DNA of 6,946 nt from Acidobacteriota bacterium (GCA_030624355.1 JAUXKG010000131.1:1-6946), one strand, 5' to 3'. Shown: positions 1 to 6,467, counted from the first letter of the stretch. Numbers and translations are program-made. Notes: generated by a model not told the origin, from the sequence alone.

Positions 1-1124
1 CCCTTCCAGTTCTCTCTCATCCACTGCTTGTGCCGGTTGCCGAACTCGGGGGCCCACTGGCTCAGGGCATAGGACTGGGCACCCCAGAAACTGCTCCCGT
101 GGGTATCGGCTCCACTGCAGATAAAGAGGCGCTCGCTTCCCATGTTGTCCTTGTCATCAACGAACCAGAAGCCAAAGTTTCCATCCCCTGGTTCATGAAC
201 AATCAGATCTTCAAAGCGGGCGGTGACCGGTGCTCGCACACTGCGCGGGTGTCCTCCGATGTTGGCTCCTACATTGGGATTCTCGACCAGCAGTTTGTCC
301 CCCAGAAAATCCCTGGGGCCGTAACCTGAGGCATACAGAATGAGCGGATTGTCCATGGCAGCGGCCAGCATGACCCGCTTGGCCTCCACCTTCTGGGCAG
401 GCAGATTCTGCTCCCTGTACCAGACACCGGTTGCCGTCCACTGGAGATTCTTTCTCTCGATGATCACCTGCTCTACGGTGGTGTTGGGCAGAATTTCCAC
501 TCCGTTCTCTTCAGCTGCCGGTATGTGGGACAGCAGGGTGCTCATCTTGGCGTCGTAGCGGCACTGCGGCTGAGATTCGTAGTGACTGCCGCACATGATG
601 CAGTTTCGTTTGTGGATCAACATCTTGCGGGTTGAGTATCCCATCGACTCCGCCGCATCCCTGAACTGGAAGTGATATTCACTCAGCAGATCGTCGGGAA
701 CGGTGTGCGAGTGCCAGATTCGCTGTAGTTCGTCCACCGAGGGCTTCATCCGCTCCTGGGTCCAGTCGACTCCCGTCTCCCGCCCCCAGCGCTCATAATC
801 CTTGTCATCGGGAGGATGTCCCTTTCCGCCCCAGAAAACCGAACCGCCGCCCACCCCTTTGAACTCACGTCCGCCGGCAGTCCGGCTCCCGTGATTGGGC
901 TGTCTCATGTCCTGAGGGATGTGGGTGAACATCTGTCTGCGGGAATCCGTTCCGTAACCCCAGTTGGGCTTCCCCTTGTAGTAGGGTCCTCCCTCGATCA
1001 GAGCGATCCTCAAGCGCTCACCGTTGGCCGGGTTCAAACCTTCCTGGGCCAGCTTGGCGGCCACAATGGCGCCGGCAAATCCCGCACCCACTACGATCAC
1101 GTCATAGCGTTTTTCTTTGAGCAC
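1..1124 (-). CDS. GMC-family FAD-dependent oxidoreductase (choline dehydrogenase-like), C-terminus cut by window edge
   Basis: The frame is open from a GTG at 1122-1124 to the left edge (374 residues; the family usually has about 500-570), so the C-terminal part with the catalytic His/Asn pair lies outside the window. GMC enzymes oxidise alcohols, sugars or related substrates using FAD. Visible features: a Rossmann dinucleotide-binding motif GAGFAG at residues 13-18 after the hydrophobic strand YDVIVV, an acidic residue ending strand 2 (E44, in LIEGGP), and a glycine-rich GMC signature GVGGGSVFWGG at 90-100. Cys175, Cys178 and Cys188 lie in a segment resembling the Cys-rich loop of choline-dehydrogenase-like members. 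The GTG is chosen because an in-frame TAG lies 13 codons upstream (1161-1163) with no ATG between, and AGAGAAG precedes it. No Tat signal is seen at this start. It lies 70 bp downstream of the EamA gene on the same strand. Family assignment is firm; the substrate is unknown. Confidence 0.9.
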   Translation of the reverse strand, partial: MLKEKRYDVIVVGAGFAGAIVAAKLAQEGLNPANGERLRIALIEGGPYYKGKPNWGYGTDSRRQMFTHIPQDMRQPNHGSRTAGGREFKGVGGGSVFWGGKGHPPDDKDYERWGRETGVDWTQERMKPSVDELQRIWHSHTVPDDLLSEYHFQFRDAAESMGYSTRKMLIHKRNCIMCGSHYESQPQCRYDAKMSTLLSHIPAAEENGVEILPNTTVEQVIIERKNLQWTATGVWYREQNLPAQKVEAKRVMLAAAMDNPLILYASGYGPRDFLGDKLLVENPNVGANIGGHPRSVRAPVTARFEDLIVHEPGDGNFGFWFVDDKDNMGSERLFICSGADTHGSSFWGAQSYALSQWAPEFGNRHKQWMRENWK

Positions 1125-1162
1125 CGTTTCTTCTCTGTTGATGGACCGATCGAAACTAGACT

Positions 1163-1194
1163 AAGAAAAGAGAGGGACAGTTTACTCTTTTCTT
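1163..1194 (-). terminator. Inverted repeat immediately after the EamA stop; possible weak terminator
   Basis: AAGAAAAGAG (1163-1172) and CTCTTTTCTT (1185-1194) are exact reverse complements, separated by 12 bases, and start directly after the transporter's final stop codon at 1195-1197. On the minus-strand transcript this gives a 10-bp stem whose 3' arm contains UUUU. The stem is purine/pyrimidine-segregated and AT-rich, without the GC-rich base of a classic intrinsic terminator, so function is uncertain. Confidence 0.35.
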
Positions 1195-2064
1195 CTAAAG
1201 GTCGACAGTCAGGGAGATCAGCGCTGCGCCCGCGCAGATGGACAGCGCTCCCAGAATGACCTTGCCGGTGACCCTTTCCAATTTCTGCAGGAAGAGAAGA
1301 CTCAGAAATATAGTGAAAAGAGGTACCGTGGACATCAACGGAGTGACCACCACTACCTACCCCATATTGACGGCGACCAGGTTGGAGGATATCCCCACGG
1401 CCGAGGCCACTCCGGCCAGGCCGAACCATTGAAGCGTGCCGCGGTTGATCACTAAGTCCCTATGTTTTCCGGTGGCGACCAGGTAGACCAGCAGCACAAT
1501 CAGACTGCCTGTCATGAGCGAACAAATGGCCAGCGGCAGGTTGCTCATCAAGCTGAAACCGAACTTGCGCATGGGGTCGGAAAATCCCCCTACGAATCCG
1601 GAGGCCAGCGACAGCCACAGGTAGCGCTTGCGAAAGCCTTGCACCTGCTTTCCATCATCCATTCCCAACAGAGTTGCACCCAGAATAATCGACATCGTTC
1701 CGGCCGCCAACGGCAGTGTCCACCGCTCGCCCAGAAAGGCTATGGCCAGCAGGCTGGCAAACAGTGGGGAGGTGTTGCGCAACGGTGAAGCTCGCGAGAT
1801 TCCCACCCGAAGAGCCGAAGTAAAGAGCAGCACCTGGGTGGCCAAAGGAGCCACCGCTCCGGAGAACATGAACCAGAGGACGCCGGCAAGAGAGAAAGAC
1901 TCCCACACGATACTGTAGCCCAGTATCAACCACATTAAAGGGGTCATTGTCAGGATGGAGAAGGTCACGGCCGTCAGGGGAGATCCGTGGTTCAAGCCCA
2001 ACCGGACAAAGAACTGACTCAGGGCAAAGCCAATGGCAGCCCCCAAGATGGCAACGATAATCAT
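1195..2064 (-). pseudogene. EamA/DMT-superfamily transporter interrupted by one in-frame amber codon
   Basis: Read through a single TAG at 1357-1359 (codon 236), this frame gives 289 codons before the final stop, the normal size for a ten-helix drug/metabolite transporter with two EamA repeats. The first repeat ends with the typical LRVGISRASPLRNTSPLFA and FLGERWTLPLAAG segments. The second carries SSNLVAVNMG, the amber codon, then VVVVTPLMSTVPLFTIFLS and a final hydrophobic helix. Reading frame, hydrophobicity and family pattern continue unchanged over the 53 codons after the stop, so this is a point nonsense change (CAG to TAG is the simplest) rather than a frameshift. The ATG at 2062-2064 is chosen because the product then starts directly in helix 1; no strong ribosome binding site is seen, and the open frame upstream to 2334 has no transporter character. 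Such carriers export or import small metabolites. It may be a pseudogene, a truncated 235-residue protein, a suppressed stop or a sequencing error. Confidence 0.85.
1357..1359 (-). other. In-frame TAG stop inside the EamA coding region
   Basis: The minus-strand codons read AAT ATG GGG TAG GTA GTG GTG GTC ACT CCG. Both sides belong to the same conserved segment of the second EamA repeat, in the same frame. One G-to-A change on the plus strand would turn a Gln codon into this stop. Confidence 0.9.
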
Positions 2065-2087
2065 CCGATCTATATTAGATGTTTTTC

Positions 2088-2097
2088 CGATTGTATC
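2088..2097 (-). repeat. Left copy of a 10-bp inverted pair (GATACAATCG on the minus strand)
   Basis: Read on the minus strand this is GATACAATCG, identical to the plus-strand copy at 2194-2203. It contains TACAAT, whose end lies 25 bp upstream of the EamA ATG. It could be a -10 element, half of an operator pair, or both. Confidence 0.4.
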
Positions 2098-2193
2098 GCC
2101 AGCCACCCGGCAAGAAGTTCCCAGACCGGGAACCTCGAGCCTCTTTTGAGGACACGGCGAACCCACCAGAGGTGGCAGATCGGTTGTTAAGCG

Positions 2194-2203
2194 GATACAA
2201 TCG
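2194..2203 (+). repeat. Right copy of the 10-bp inverted pair (GATACAATCG on the plus strand)
   Basis: This is an exact reverse complement of 2088-2097. TACAAT at 2196-2201 lies 54 bp upstream of the NRAMP-like GTG start and points toward it. The flanks are also partly symmetric (GCG before this copy, CGC after the other). Confidence 0.4.
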
Positions 2204-2236
2204 CAAACCGCGTTTCTGCAAGACAGGTCCGGGACG

Positions 2237-2243
2237 GGAGGAG
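2237..2243 (+). promoter_or_regulatory. Ribosome binding site GGAGGAG that fixes the GTG start at 2256
   Basis: GGAGGAG lies 12 bases before GTG 2256-2258, a slightly long spacing. It supports that GTG over the far upstream ATG at 2079. The minus-strand paralogue uses a similar arrangement (GGAGGA at 4951-4956, ten bases before its own GTG). Confidence 0.65.
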
Positions 2244-2255
2244 ACAAGACCACCA

Positions 2256-3584
2256 GTGGCAGACGATTCGCTCTCCAAAACAGCCCCAGCTTCCTCATCG
2301 GACGGCGACCTCGGGTTGGCTGGCTTGCTGTCATCGGTTGGACCGGGACTGGTCTATGCCCTGACGGTCCTGGGAACCGGCGACATTGTCTCCAATACGG
2401 CGGCCGGAGCCAGTTACGGATATCGTCTGATCTGGGCTCTGGGAATGACCCTGATCTTTCGCTACGTCTGGGTGAATGTCTCAGCCAAATACGTGCTGGT
2501 CACGGGAGAGAGTCTACTGAAAGGCTATGGCAGAGTAGGCCCCTGGGTCCCCCTGATCGTTCTCCTGTCTTTCTTCCCCATCCGCCACTTTGCCAACCAG
2601 TACCTAATTCTCATGATGGGACTCTCTGCCCACATGTTGTTTCCTCTTCCCACTGAATGGAGCTCTCAAATCTGGGCCTGCCTTTTCACCGCGGTTGGAT
2701 TCGCCATGATGTTCTGGGGCGGGTATCCGGCCATCGAGGCCTTCTGCAAGGTGCTGGTGGGAATCATGGGAGGTTCCCTGCTGGTCGCCGCCCTGCTTTC
2801 CAAGCCCGATCCGGCCGCCATCCTGAGCGGGACCTTCATTCCCAGCATGCCGGAAGGTCAGGGACTCTACGACGCCCTGTGGATTGTGATGGCCCTGATT
2901 GGCACCGAAGCTGGCACAACCGCCAACATGACCTATGTCTACTTCATGTCGGAACGGGGATGGAAGGGTGTTTCCTATCTGAAGCGGCAGCGCTTTGACC
3001 TGGCCATGGGAGTGCTCTGCCTGTTCGTCATGGGAGCCCTGCTTCAGGTGGCCGCCGCTGGAGTAGTCCATCCTCTGGGGATCGAGATAGAGGACCCCGA
3101 GGACCTGGGACGCATCTTCTCCGAGACCCAGGGCCTGCTGGGATTGATCGCCTTCGCCTTCGGACTGTGGGGATCCGCCTTTTCCAGCTTTGTTGGATTC
3201 AACACCGGCTACGCCTTGATTCTAACCGATGTCTGCCGGAACTTTGTCCCTGGATTGAAGGGGGTTCAAACCGACACTGAAGAGTACTCGGCGCAAAGAG
3301 ATCCGGTGTTTCGCAGCATCATCGCCTTCTGGGCCTTCGCCCCGCTCTACGTCATCTTTACAGACACCAGTGCCGTCTGGCTGGTTCTGATCGTGGCCGC
3401 CTTTCCAGTCCTGCTGATCCCCATTCTGGGCCTTTCCCTGTTTCAAATTACCAATGATCGAAGCCTGATGGGAGACTATCGAAACGGCTGGCTGACCAAC
3501 ACGGTCCTGATCCTGCTGGTCCTGATCGCTCTCTACTTTGCCTACAGCAAGGGCAATGACCTCTGGAACAGCGTGTTTGGCTAA
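2256..3584 (+). CDS. NRAMP-family (SLC11-like) membrane transporter with non-canonical metal site, copy 1
   Basis: A polytopic inner-membrane protein of 442 residues with about 11 hydrophobic helices. The NRAMP pattern is visible in helix 1 (VGPGLVYALTVLGTGDIVSN, followed by AAGASYGYRLIW) and in helix 6 (MALIGTEAGTTAN). In characterised Mn/Fe transporters these places hold DPGN and MPH, which bind the metal. Here they read GTGD (40-43) and TEAGTTAN (217-224), so transition-metal transport cannot be assumed. Other marked segments are the cytoplasmic GWKGVSYLKRQRFDLA and the C-terminal ITNDRSLMGDYRNGWLTN. The GTG start is favoured over ATG 2079: it follows a ribosome binding site, gives the paralogue's length (445), and places GxGD and E218 at identical residue numbers in both proteins; the extra upstream stretch is Arg/Pro-rich with no family character. 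It is convergent with its paralogue, 18 bp away, and divergent from the EamA gene. Family placement is good; the substrate is unknown. Confidence 0.88.
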   Translation: MADDSLSKTAPASSSDGDLGLAGLLSSVGPGLVYALTVLGTGDIVSNTAAGASYGYRLIWALGMTLIFRYVWVNVSAKYVLVTGESLLKGYGRVGPWVPLIVLLSFFPIRHFANQYLILMMGLSAHMLFPLPTEWSSQIWACLFTAVGFAMMFWGGYPAIEAFCKVLVGIMGGSLLVAALLSKPDPAAILSGTFIPSMPEGQGLYDALWIVMALIGTEAGTTANMTYVYFMSERGWKGVSYLKRQRFDLAMGVLCLFVMGALLQVAAAGVVHPLGIEIEDPEDLGRIFSETQGLLGLIAFAFGLWGSAFSSFVGFNTGYALILTDVCRNFVPGLKGVQTDTEEYSAQRDPVFRSIIAFWAFAPLYVIFTDTSAVWLVLIVAAFPVLLIPILGLSLFQITNDRSLMGDYRNGWLTNTVLILLVLIALYFAYSKGNDLWNSVFG

Positions 3585-3602
3585 AGGTGCCAGCAGGAAA
3601 AC

Positions 3603-4940
3603 TCAGATAAGCCGATCTAGATTAGTCCACAAATTGACAGCGTTCTGATAGGTGAACCAGAGGGCGATGAGGATCAGGATGCCCATGATCGAATTGGTCA
3701 GCCAGCCGTTTCGATAGTCTCCCATCAGGCTTCGATCATTGGTGATCTTCAGGAGGGGAATAGCCAGTATCGGAATCAGCATGACCTGAAGGGCATTGAA
3801 CATCAGGACCAGCCACACCATACGGGCTCCAGTGAAAACAACGTAGAGCGGGGTGAAGCTCCAGAAGGCGATCATGGTACGGTAGATGGGATCCTTTCTA
3901 AGGGTATAGCCTTCCTGCTTTGTTATCGGAGAGTCCTTCAACCCCGGGACAAAGTTGCGGCAGATATCGGTGAAGACCAAGGCCCCACCCAGGTTGAAAC
4001 CCACGAAGGTGGAGAAGGCCGCTCCCCAGAACCCCAGACTGAAGACCACCAATCCGATAGTGCCTTGAGTCTGTGAGAAAATGTGCCCCAGATCCTCAGA
4101 GTCCTGCACCTGAATGCCCAGGGGATGGATGGTTCCCGCTGCCGCTATCTGAAGCAGGGCTCCCATGATAAAAAGAGCGAGGACTCCCGAAGCCAGATCG
4201 AAACGTTGCCGCTTCAGATAGGAAACACCCTTCCACCCCTTCTCCCGGATGAAGTAGGAGTAGTAGAGATTGGCGGTCGAACCAGCTTCGGTTCCGATCA
4301 GAGCCATCACGATCAACAGCGCGCTGTACAATCCCTCCGATTCAGGCACCGTGGGAATCAAGGTCCCTTTGACGATGGCTGCCGGATCGGGCTCGGAAAG
4401 CAGGGCGGCGACCAGCAGGGAGCCCCCCATGATTCCCACCAGCACCTTGCAGAATCGCTCAATGGCCGAATACCCTCCCCAGAAGGTCATGGCAAATCCG
4501 ACCAGGGTGAAAAAACAGGCCCAGATTTGAGAGCTCCACTGGGTGGGAAGGGGAAACAAGCTATGAGAGGAACTGCCCATCATGAGCATCAGATACTGGT
4601 TGGTCAAGTGTCGGGCCGGCAGGAAAGCCAGCAGAACCAGCAGGGGCACCCACAAGCCCACCCGTCCGTAGCCTTCCAGTAGACTCTCCCCGGTCACCAG
4701 CACGTACTTGGCCGAGACATTCACCCAGACGTAGCGAAAAATCAGGGCCATCCAAAGAGACCAGATCAGACTGTACTGGTAGCTGGCCCCCGCGGCGCTG
4801 TTGGAAACGATGTCCCCCGCCCCCAGGACACTCAGGCCATAAACAATCCCGGGACCTACCGTAACCATCCAGCGGGTCCACCCCCAACCCGGCTTAGAAA
4901 CCGAGTCCGCCTGACTCTTCAAGGCCGCTTCATTCTCCAC
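3603..4940 (-). CDS. NRAMP-family (SLC11-like) membrane transporter with non-canonical metal site, copy 2
   Basis: A 445-residue close paralogue of the plus-strand neighbour, alignable from VGPG near residue 28 almost to the end, with about two-thirds or more identical residues by eye. It has the same helix pattern, with GAGD (40-43) in helix 1 and TEAGSTAN (217-224) in helix 6 where metal-transporting NRAMPs have DPGN and MPH. The two copies are most alike in RYVWVNVSAKYVLVTGESLL, FCKVLVGIMGGSLLVAALLS, GWKGVSYLKRQRFDLA and ITNDRSLMGDYRNGWLTN. They differ most in the N-terminal tail, in the loop near 130-135 and in the segment around 345-355, which could reflect different substrates or partners. 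The start is a GTG at 4938-4940, ten bases after GGAGGA. It is divergent from the M20 gene across 219 bp that holds plausible promoters for both, so the two may be co-regulated. The substrate is unknown. Confidence 0.88.
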   Translation of the reverse strand: MENEAALKSQADSVSKPGWGWTRWMVTVGPGIVYGLSVLGAGDIVSNSAAGASYQYSLIWSLWMALIFRYVWVNVSAKYVLVTGESLLEGYGRVGLWVPLLVLLAFLPARHLTNQYLMLMMGSSSHSLFPLPTQWSSQIWACFFTLVGFAMTFWGGYSAIERFCKVLVGIMGGSLLVAALLSEPDPAAIVKGTLIPTVPESEGLYSALLIVMALIGTEAGSTANLYYSYFIREKGWKGVSYLKRQRFDLASGVLALFIMGALLQIAAAGTIHPLGIQVQDSEDLGHIFSQTQGTIGLVVFSLGFWGAAFSTFVGFNLGGALVFTDICRNFVPGLKDSPITKQEGYTLRKDPIYRTMIAFWSFTPLYVVFTGARMVWLVLMFNALQVMLIPILAIPLLKITNDRSLMGDYRNGWLTNSIMGILILIALWFTYQNAVNLWTNLDRLI

Positions 4941-4966
4941 TTTCTATCTCTCCTCCGGATGGGCCG

Positions 4967-4995
4967 ACTTTAGTGTCTCACTCCATTGAAGGCAA
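4967..4995 (-). promoter_or_regulatory. Candidate sigma-70 promoter for the minus-strand NRAMP-like gene
   Basis: On the minus strand TTGCCT (4990-4995) is followed after 17 bp by TAAAGT (4967-4972); each matches 4 of 6 consensus bases. The predicted transcript would start about 20 bases before the GTG, just ahead of the GGAGGA ribosome binding site. Moderate matches only. Confidence 0.3.
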
Positions 4996-5032
4996 CGCCA
5001 AAGATGAACAGCGCTTACCTTCTGAGTGCTCC

Positions 5033-5061
5033 TTGACAGTCGCCTGCCTTGGGGCTACCCT
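5033..5061 (+). promoter_or_regulatory. Candidate sigma-70 promoter for the M20-family gene
   Basis: A perfect -35 box TTGACA (5033-5038) is followed after 17 bp by TACCCT (5056-5061), which keeps the T, A and final T of the -10 consensus. It would give a leader of about 90 bases before the ATG at 5160, containing the palindrome at 5129-5140. Confidence 0.4.
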
Positions 5062-5128
5062 CACCCCTTCGGCCAAATCGTAGCAATTGAAACTCGTGAA
5101 TGGGGGGACGAGGAGACCGAGTGGCAAC

Positions 5129-5140
5129 ACTGATATCAGT
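5129..5140. promoter_or_regulatory. 12-bp perfect palindrome upstream of the M20 ribosome binding site; possible operator
   Basis: ACTGATATCAGT is self-complementary and lies five bases before the GAGAGG ribosome binding site (5146-5151). CAAC (5125-5128) and GTTG (5143-5146) flank it, giving a longer, slightly offset dyad. A dimeric regulator or an RNA hairpin that masks the ribosome binding site are both possible. Confidence 0.35.
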
Positions 5141-5159
5141 CTGTTGAGAGGTAACCAAC

Positions 5160-6431
5160 ATGAGCGCTTCCGTACTGGATCACATCGACGAAGATGAAAT
5201 CCTTGAGATGGCCCGCCGTCTGCAAGCCTTCAAATCTTTTTCCCACCATGAAGAACCGTGCGCCCGAGACTACGCCGAACTGCTGAAGTCTCTGGGATTC
5301 GAGGTGGAGTTTCAAGAATCGGAACCGGGCCGTCCCAACGTCATTGGAAGACTGCGGGGTTCGGGAGGGGGCCCATCCATGATGTTCAACTCCCATATGG
5401 ACATCGATCCCCTGCCTCTGGAAACCGAGGAAGGGGCCTTTGACTTTCACGTCGAAGACAACATGGTCATGGGACACGGGCTTCGCAACATGAAGGCCGC
5501 GCTGGCCTCCATGACTGCGGCAGCGGCAACCCTGGTCCGGGGCAAGGTTCCCATCAAAGGGGACATGATTCTGGCAGCGGTGGTGGGGGAACTGCAGGGC
5601 GGGATCGGAACCGCCCATATGATCAAGGAAGGGGTGGTTCCCGACTACGCCATTGTGCCGGAGCCCACCATGAACAACATCCGCACCATGCACGTCGGGA
5701 ATTCCCAGTTCCTGATCAGTACCATCGGCAAGAGCGCCTGGGCGGGAACCCTTCACCTGCACCACCATGTGAACGCAGTCACCCGCATGACCAAGGTGAT
5801 CCAGGCCCTGCAGAACATCCAGCTTTCCACGCCTCCCCACCCCGAAATGGTGCACGCTCCCCGCATCCACATCAGCAATATCATGGGCGGCTTCACCCGC
5901 AATTACATCCTCTGGAGAACAGGCTACGTCCCCGATTACTGCACCGTGGTTTTTGAGGTGCGGACGGTACCTGGACAGACTTCCGAAGAGATCGAGGCCG
6001 ACCTGTGGCGAACCTTCAAGCCCCTGCAGGAGGCCGACCCGGAACTGGAGATCGAAATCGAGCCTCCGCCGGCAGTCTACAAGGAGCCCTGGAACGGGAT
6101 GATCGAAATGCCGCCCCTCTACCTGCCCAAGGATGATCCTCTGGTGGACATGGTTCATCGCCACCATGTGGCGGTCAACGGCAAGGAGCCCGACAGCATC
6201 GGATACTTCGATCCCGGATCCTATGCCGGAGCCGATTCGGGCCATCTTCAGGCAGCCGGGGCCCATGTGCTCAACTACGGCCCCAGCGGCCATGGGAACA
6301 TCCGGGAGTACGGCAAGTACGGGGTACGGAAGGACTACATCATGGACAACGCTCGCGTTCTGGCCCTTTGTGCGGAAGAGGTCCTGACCTCCACCTTTGA
6401 CCAGCTTCCGGGAAACACGCTGAGGAGCTGA
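5160..6431 (+). CDS. M20-family (ArgE/DapE/carboxypeptidase G2-like) amidohydrolase homologue with altered active site
   Basis: 423 residues, the usual size for two-domain M20 proteins, which are metal-dependent cytoplasmic peptidases or deacylases. Conserved features: HMD at 79-81 (His ligand and its supporting Asp), a GHGLRNMKAALA block at 105-116, GELQGGIGT at 143-151, VPEPT at 166-170 (E168 ligand) and the C-terminal GPSGHGN with H378. Several key positions differ from the canonical pattern. The bridging Asp of DMKG is Asn110. Of the usual Glu-Glu pair the first is kept (E144, general base) but the second, a metal ligand, is Leu145. The lid-domain His of the GKAAHG-type motif is Trp194 (GKSAWAG). 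It may therefore bind one metal or none, or use a different chemistry. The ATG follows GAGAGG by eight bases. A divergent NRAMP-like gene lies upstream and a racemase-superfamily gene 132 bp downstream. Family is firm; reaction and substrate are unknown. Confidence 0.88.
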   Translation: MSASVLDHIDEDEILEMARRLQAFKSFSHHEEPCARDYAELLKSLGFEVEFQESEPGRPNVIGRLRGSGGGPSMMFNSHMDIDPLPLETEEGAFDFHVEDNMVMGHGLRNMKAALASMTAAAATLVRGKVPIKGDMILAAVVGELQGGIGTAHMIKEGVVPDYAIVPEPTMNNIRTMHVGNSQFLISTIGKSAWAGTLHLHHHVNAVTRMTKVIQALQNIQLSTPPHPEMVHAPRIHISNIMGGFTRNYILWRTGYVPDYCTVVFEVRTVPGQTSEEIEADLWRTFKPLQEADPELEIEIEPPPAVYKEPWNGMIEMPPLYLPKDDPLVDMVHRHHVAVNGKEPDSIGYFDPGSYAGADSGHLQAAGAHVLNYGPSGHGNIREYGKYGVRKDYIMDNARVLALCAEEVLTSTFDQLPGNTLRS

Positions 6432-6462
6432 CAACTGACAACTGACAGCTGACAGCTGACAG
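6428..6462. repeat. Heptanucleotide tandem repeat, five copies of CTGACAR
   Basis: Five head-to-tail 7-bp units: CTGACAA at 6428 and 6435, then CTGACAG at 6442, 6449 and 6456. The M20 stop codon TGA (6429-6431) lies inside the first unit, so the array begins at the end of the gene and fills the start of the gap. It resembles the short tandemly repeated heptamers known between genes in some bacteria, notably cyanobacteria. Copy number is likely to vary between strains. Confidence 0.85.
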
Positions 6463-6467
6463 GGACA

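Larger units (their letters stand above)
2065..2255. promoter_or_regulatory. Divergent intergenic region between the EamA transporter and the first NRAMP-like gene
   Basis: These 191 bp separate two divergent transporter starts and are unusually rich in dyads. CGATTGTATC (2088-2097) and GATACAATCG (2194-2203) are exact reverse complements. GTTCCC-N5-GGGAAC (2117-2133) is a 17-bp operator-like dyad. CCTCTTTTGAGG (2140-2151) and CCACC-AGA-GGTGG (2163-2175) are small hairpins. Both outer repeats contain TACAAT, a 5/6 match to the sigma-70 -10 box, each facing its neighbouring gene, but I found no good -35 box at the right distance. Long frames run open through the region on both strands but show no protein-family character here, so I treat it as non-coding. 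Confidence 0.5.

Noticed and set aside
816..1259. A 147-codon plus-strand open frame over the start of the GMC gene
   Set aside because: It runs antisense to the Rossmann-fold N-terminus of the oxidoreductase and through the intergenic repeat; no protein-like pattern.
1357..1359. Pyrrolysine as the meaning of the in-frame TAG
   Set aside because: Pyrrolysine is known mainly in methylamine methyltransferases; an EamA membrane segment is an unlikely site and no pyrrolysine genes are in the window.
2079..2255. N-terminal extension of the first NRAMP-like protein from the ATG at 2079
   Set aside because: The added 59 residues are Arg/Pro-rich without family similarity, there is no ribosome binding site at 2079, and the GTG at 2256 gives residue numbering that matches the paralogue.
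2065..2334. N-terminal extension of the EamA protein from 2334
   Set aside because: It would run through the divergent regulatory gap and into the NRAMP-like gene; the transporter's first helix begins at the ATG at 2064.
3585..3602. A bidirectional terminator between the convergent NRAMP-like genes
   Set aside because: The 18-bp gap has no stem-loop or T-tract.
2065..3625. Near-identical 14-mers CCGATCTATATTAG (2065) and CCGATCTAGATTAG (3612) flanking the first NRAMP-like gene in direct orientation
   Set aside because: A 13/14 match between two sites is expected by chance several times in a 7-kb window, and no target duplication or mobile-element sign accompanies it.
4083..4682. A 199-codon plus-strand open frame across the second NRAMP-like gene, with a counterpart opposite the first copy (2604-3071)
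   Set aside because: The two antisense products resemble each other only because they are shadows of paralogous genes; their composition is low in hydrophobic residues and matches no family I know.
5136..6434. A 432-codon minus-strand open frame spanning the whole M20 gene
   Set aside because: It is antisense to a gene with clear M20 motifs and has no recognisable family pattern or membrane segments; a shadow frame produced by the codon bias of the real gene.
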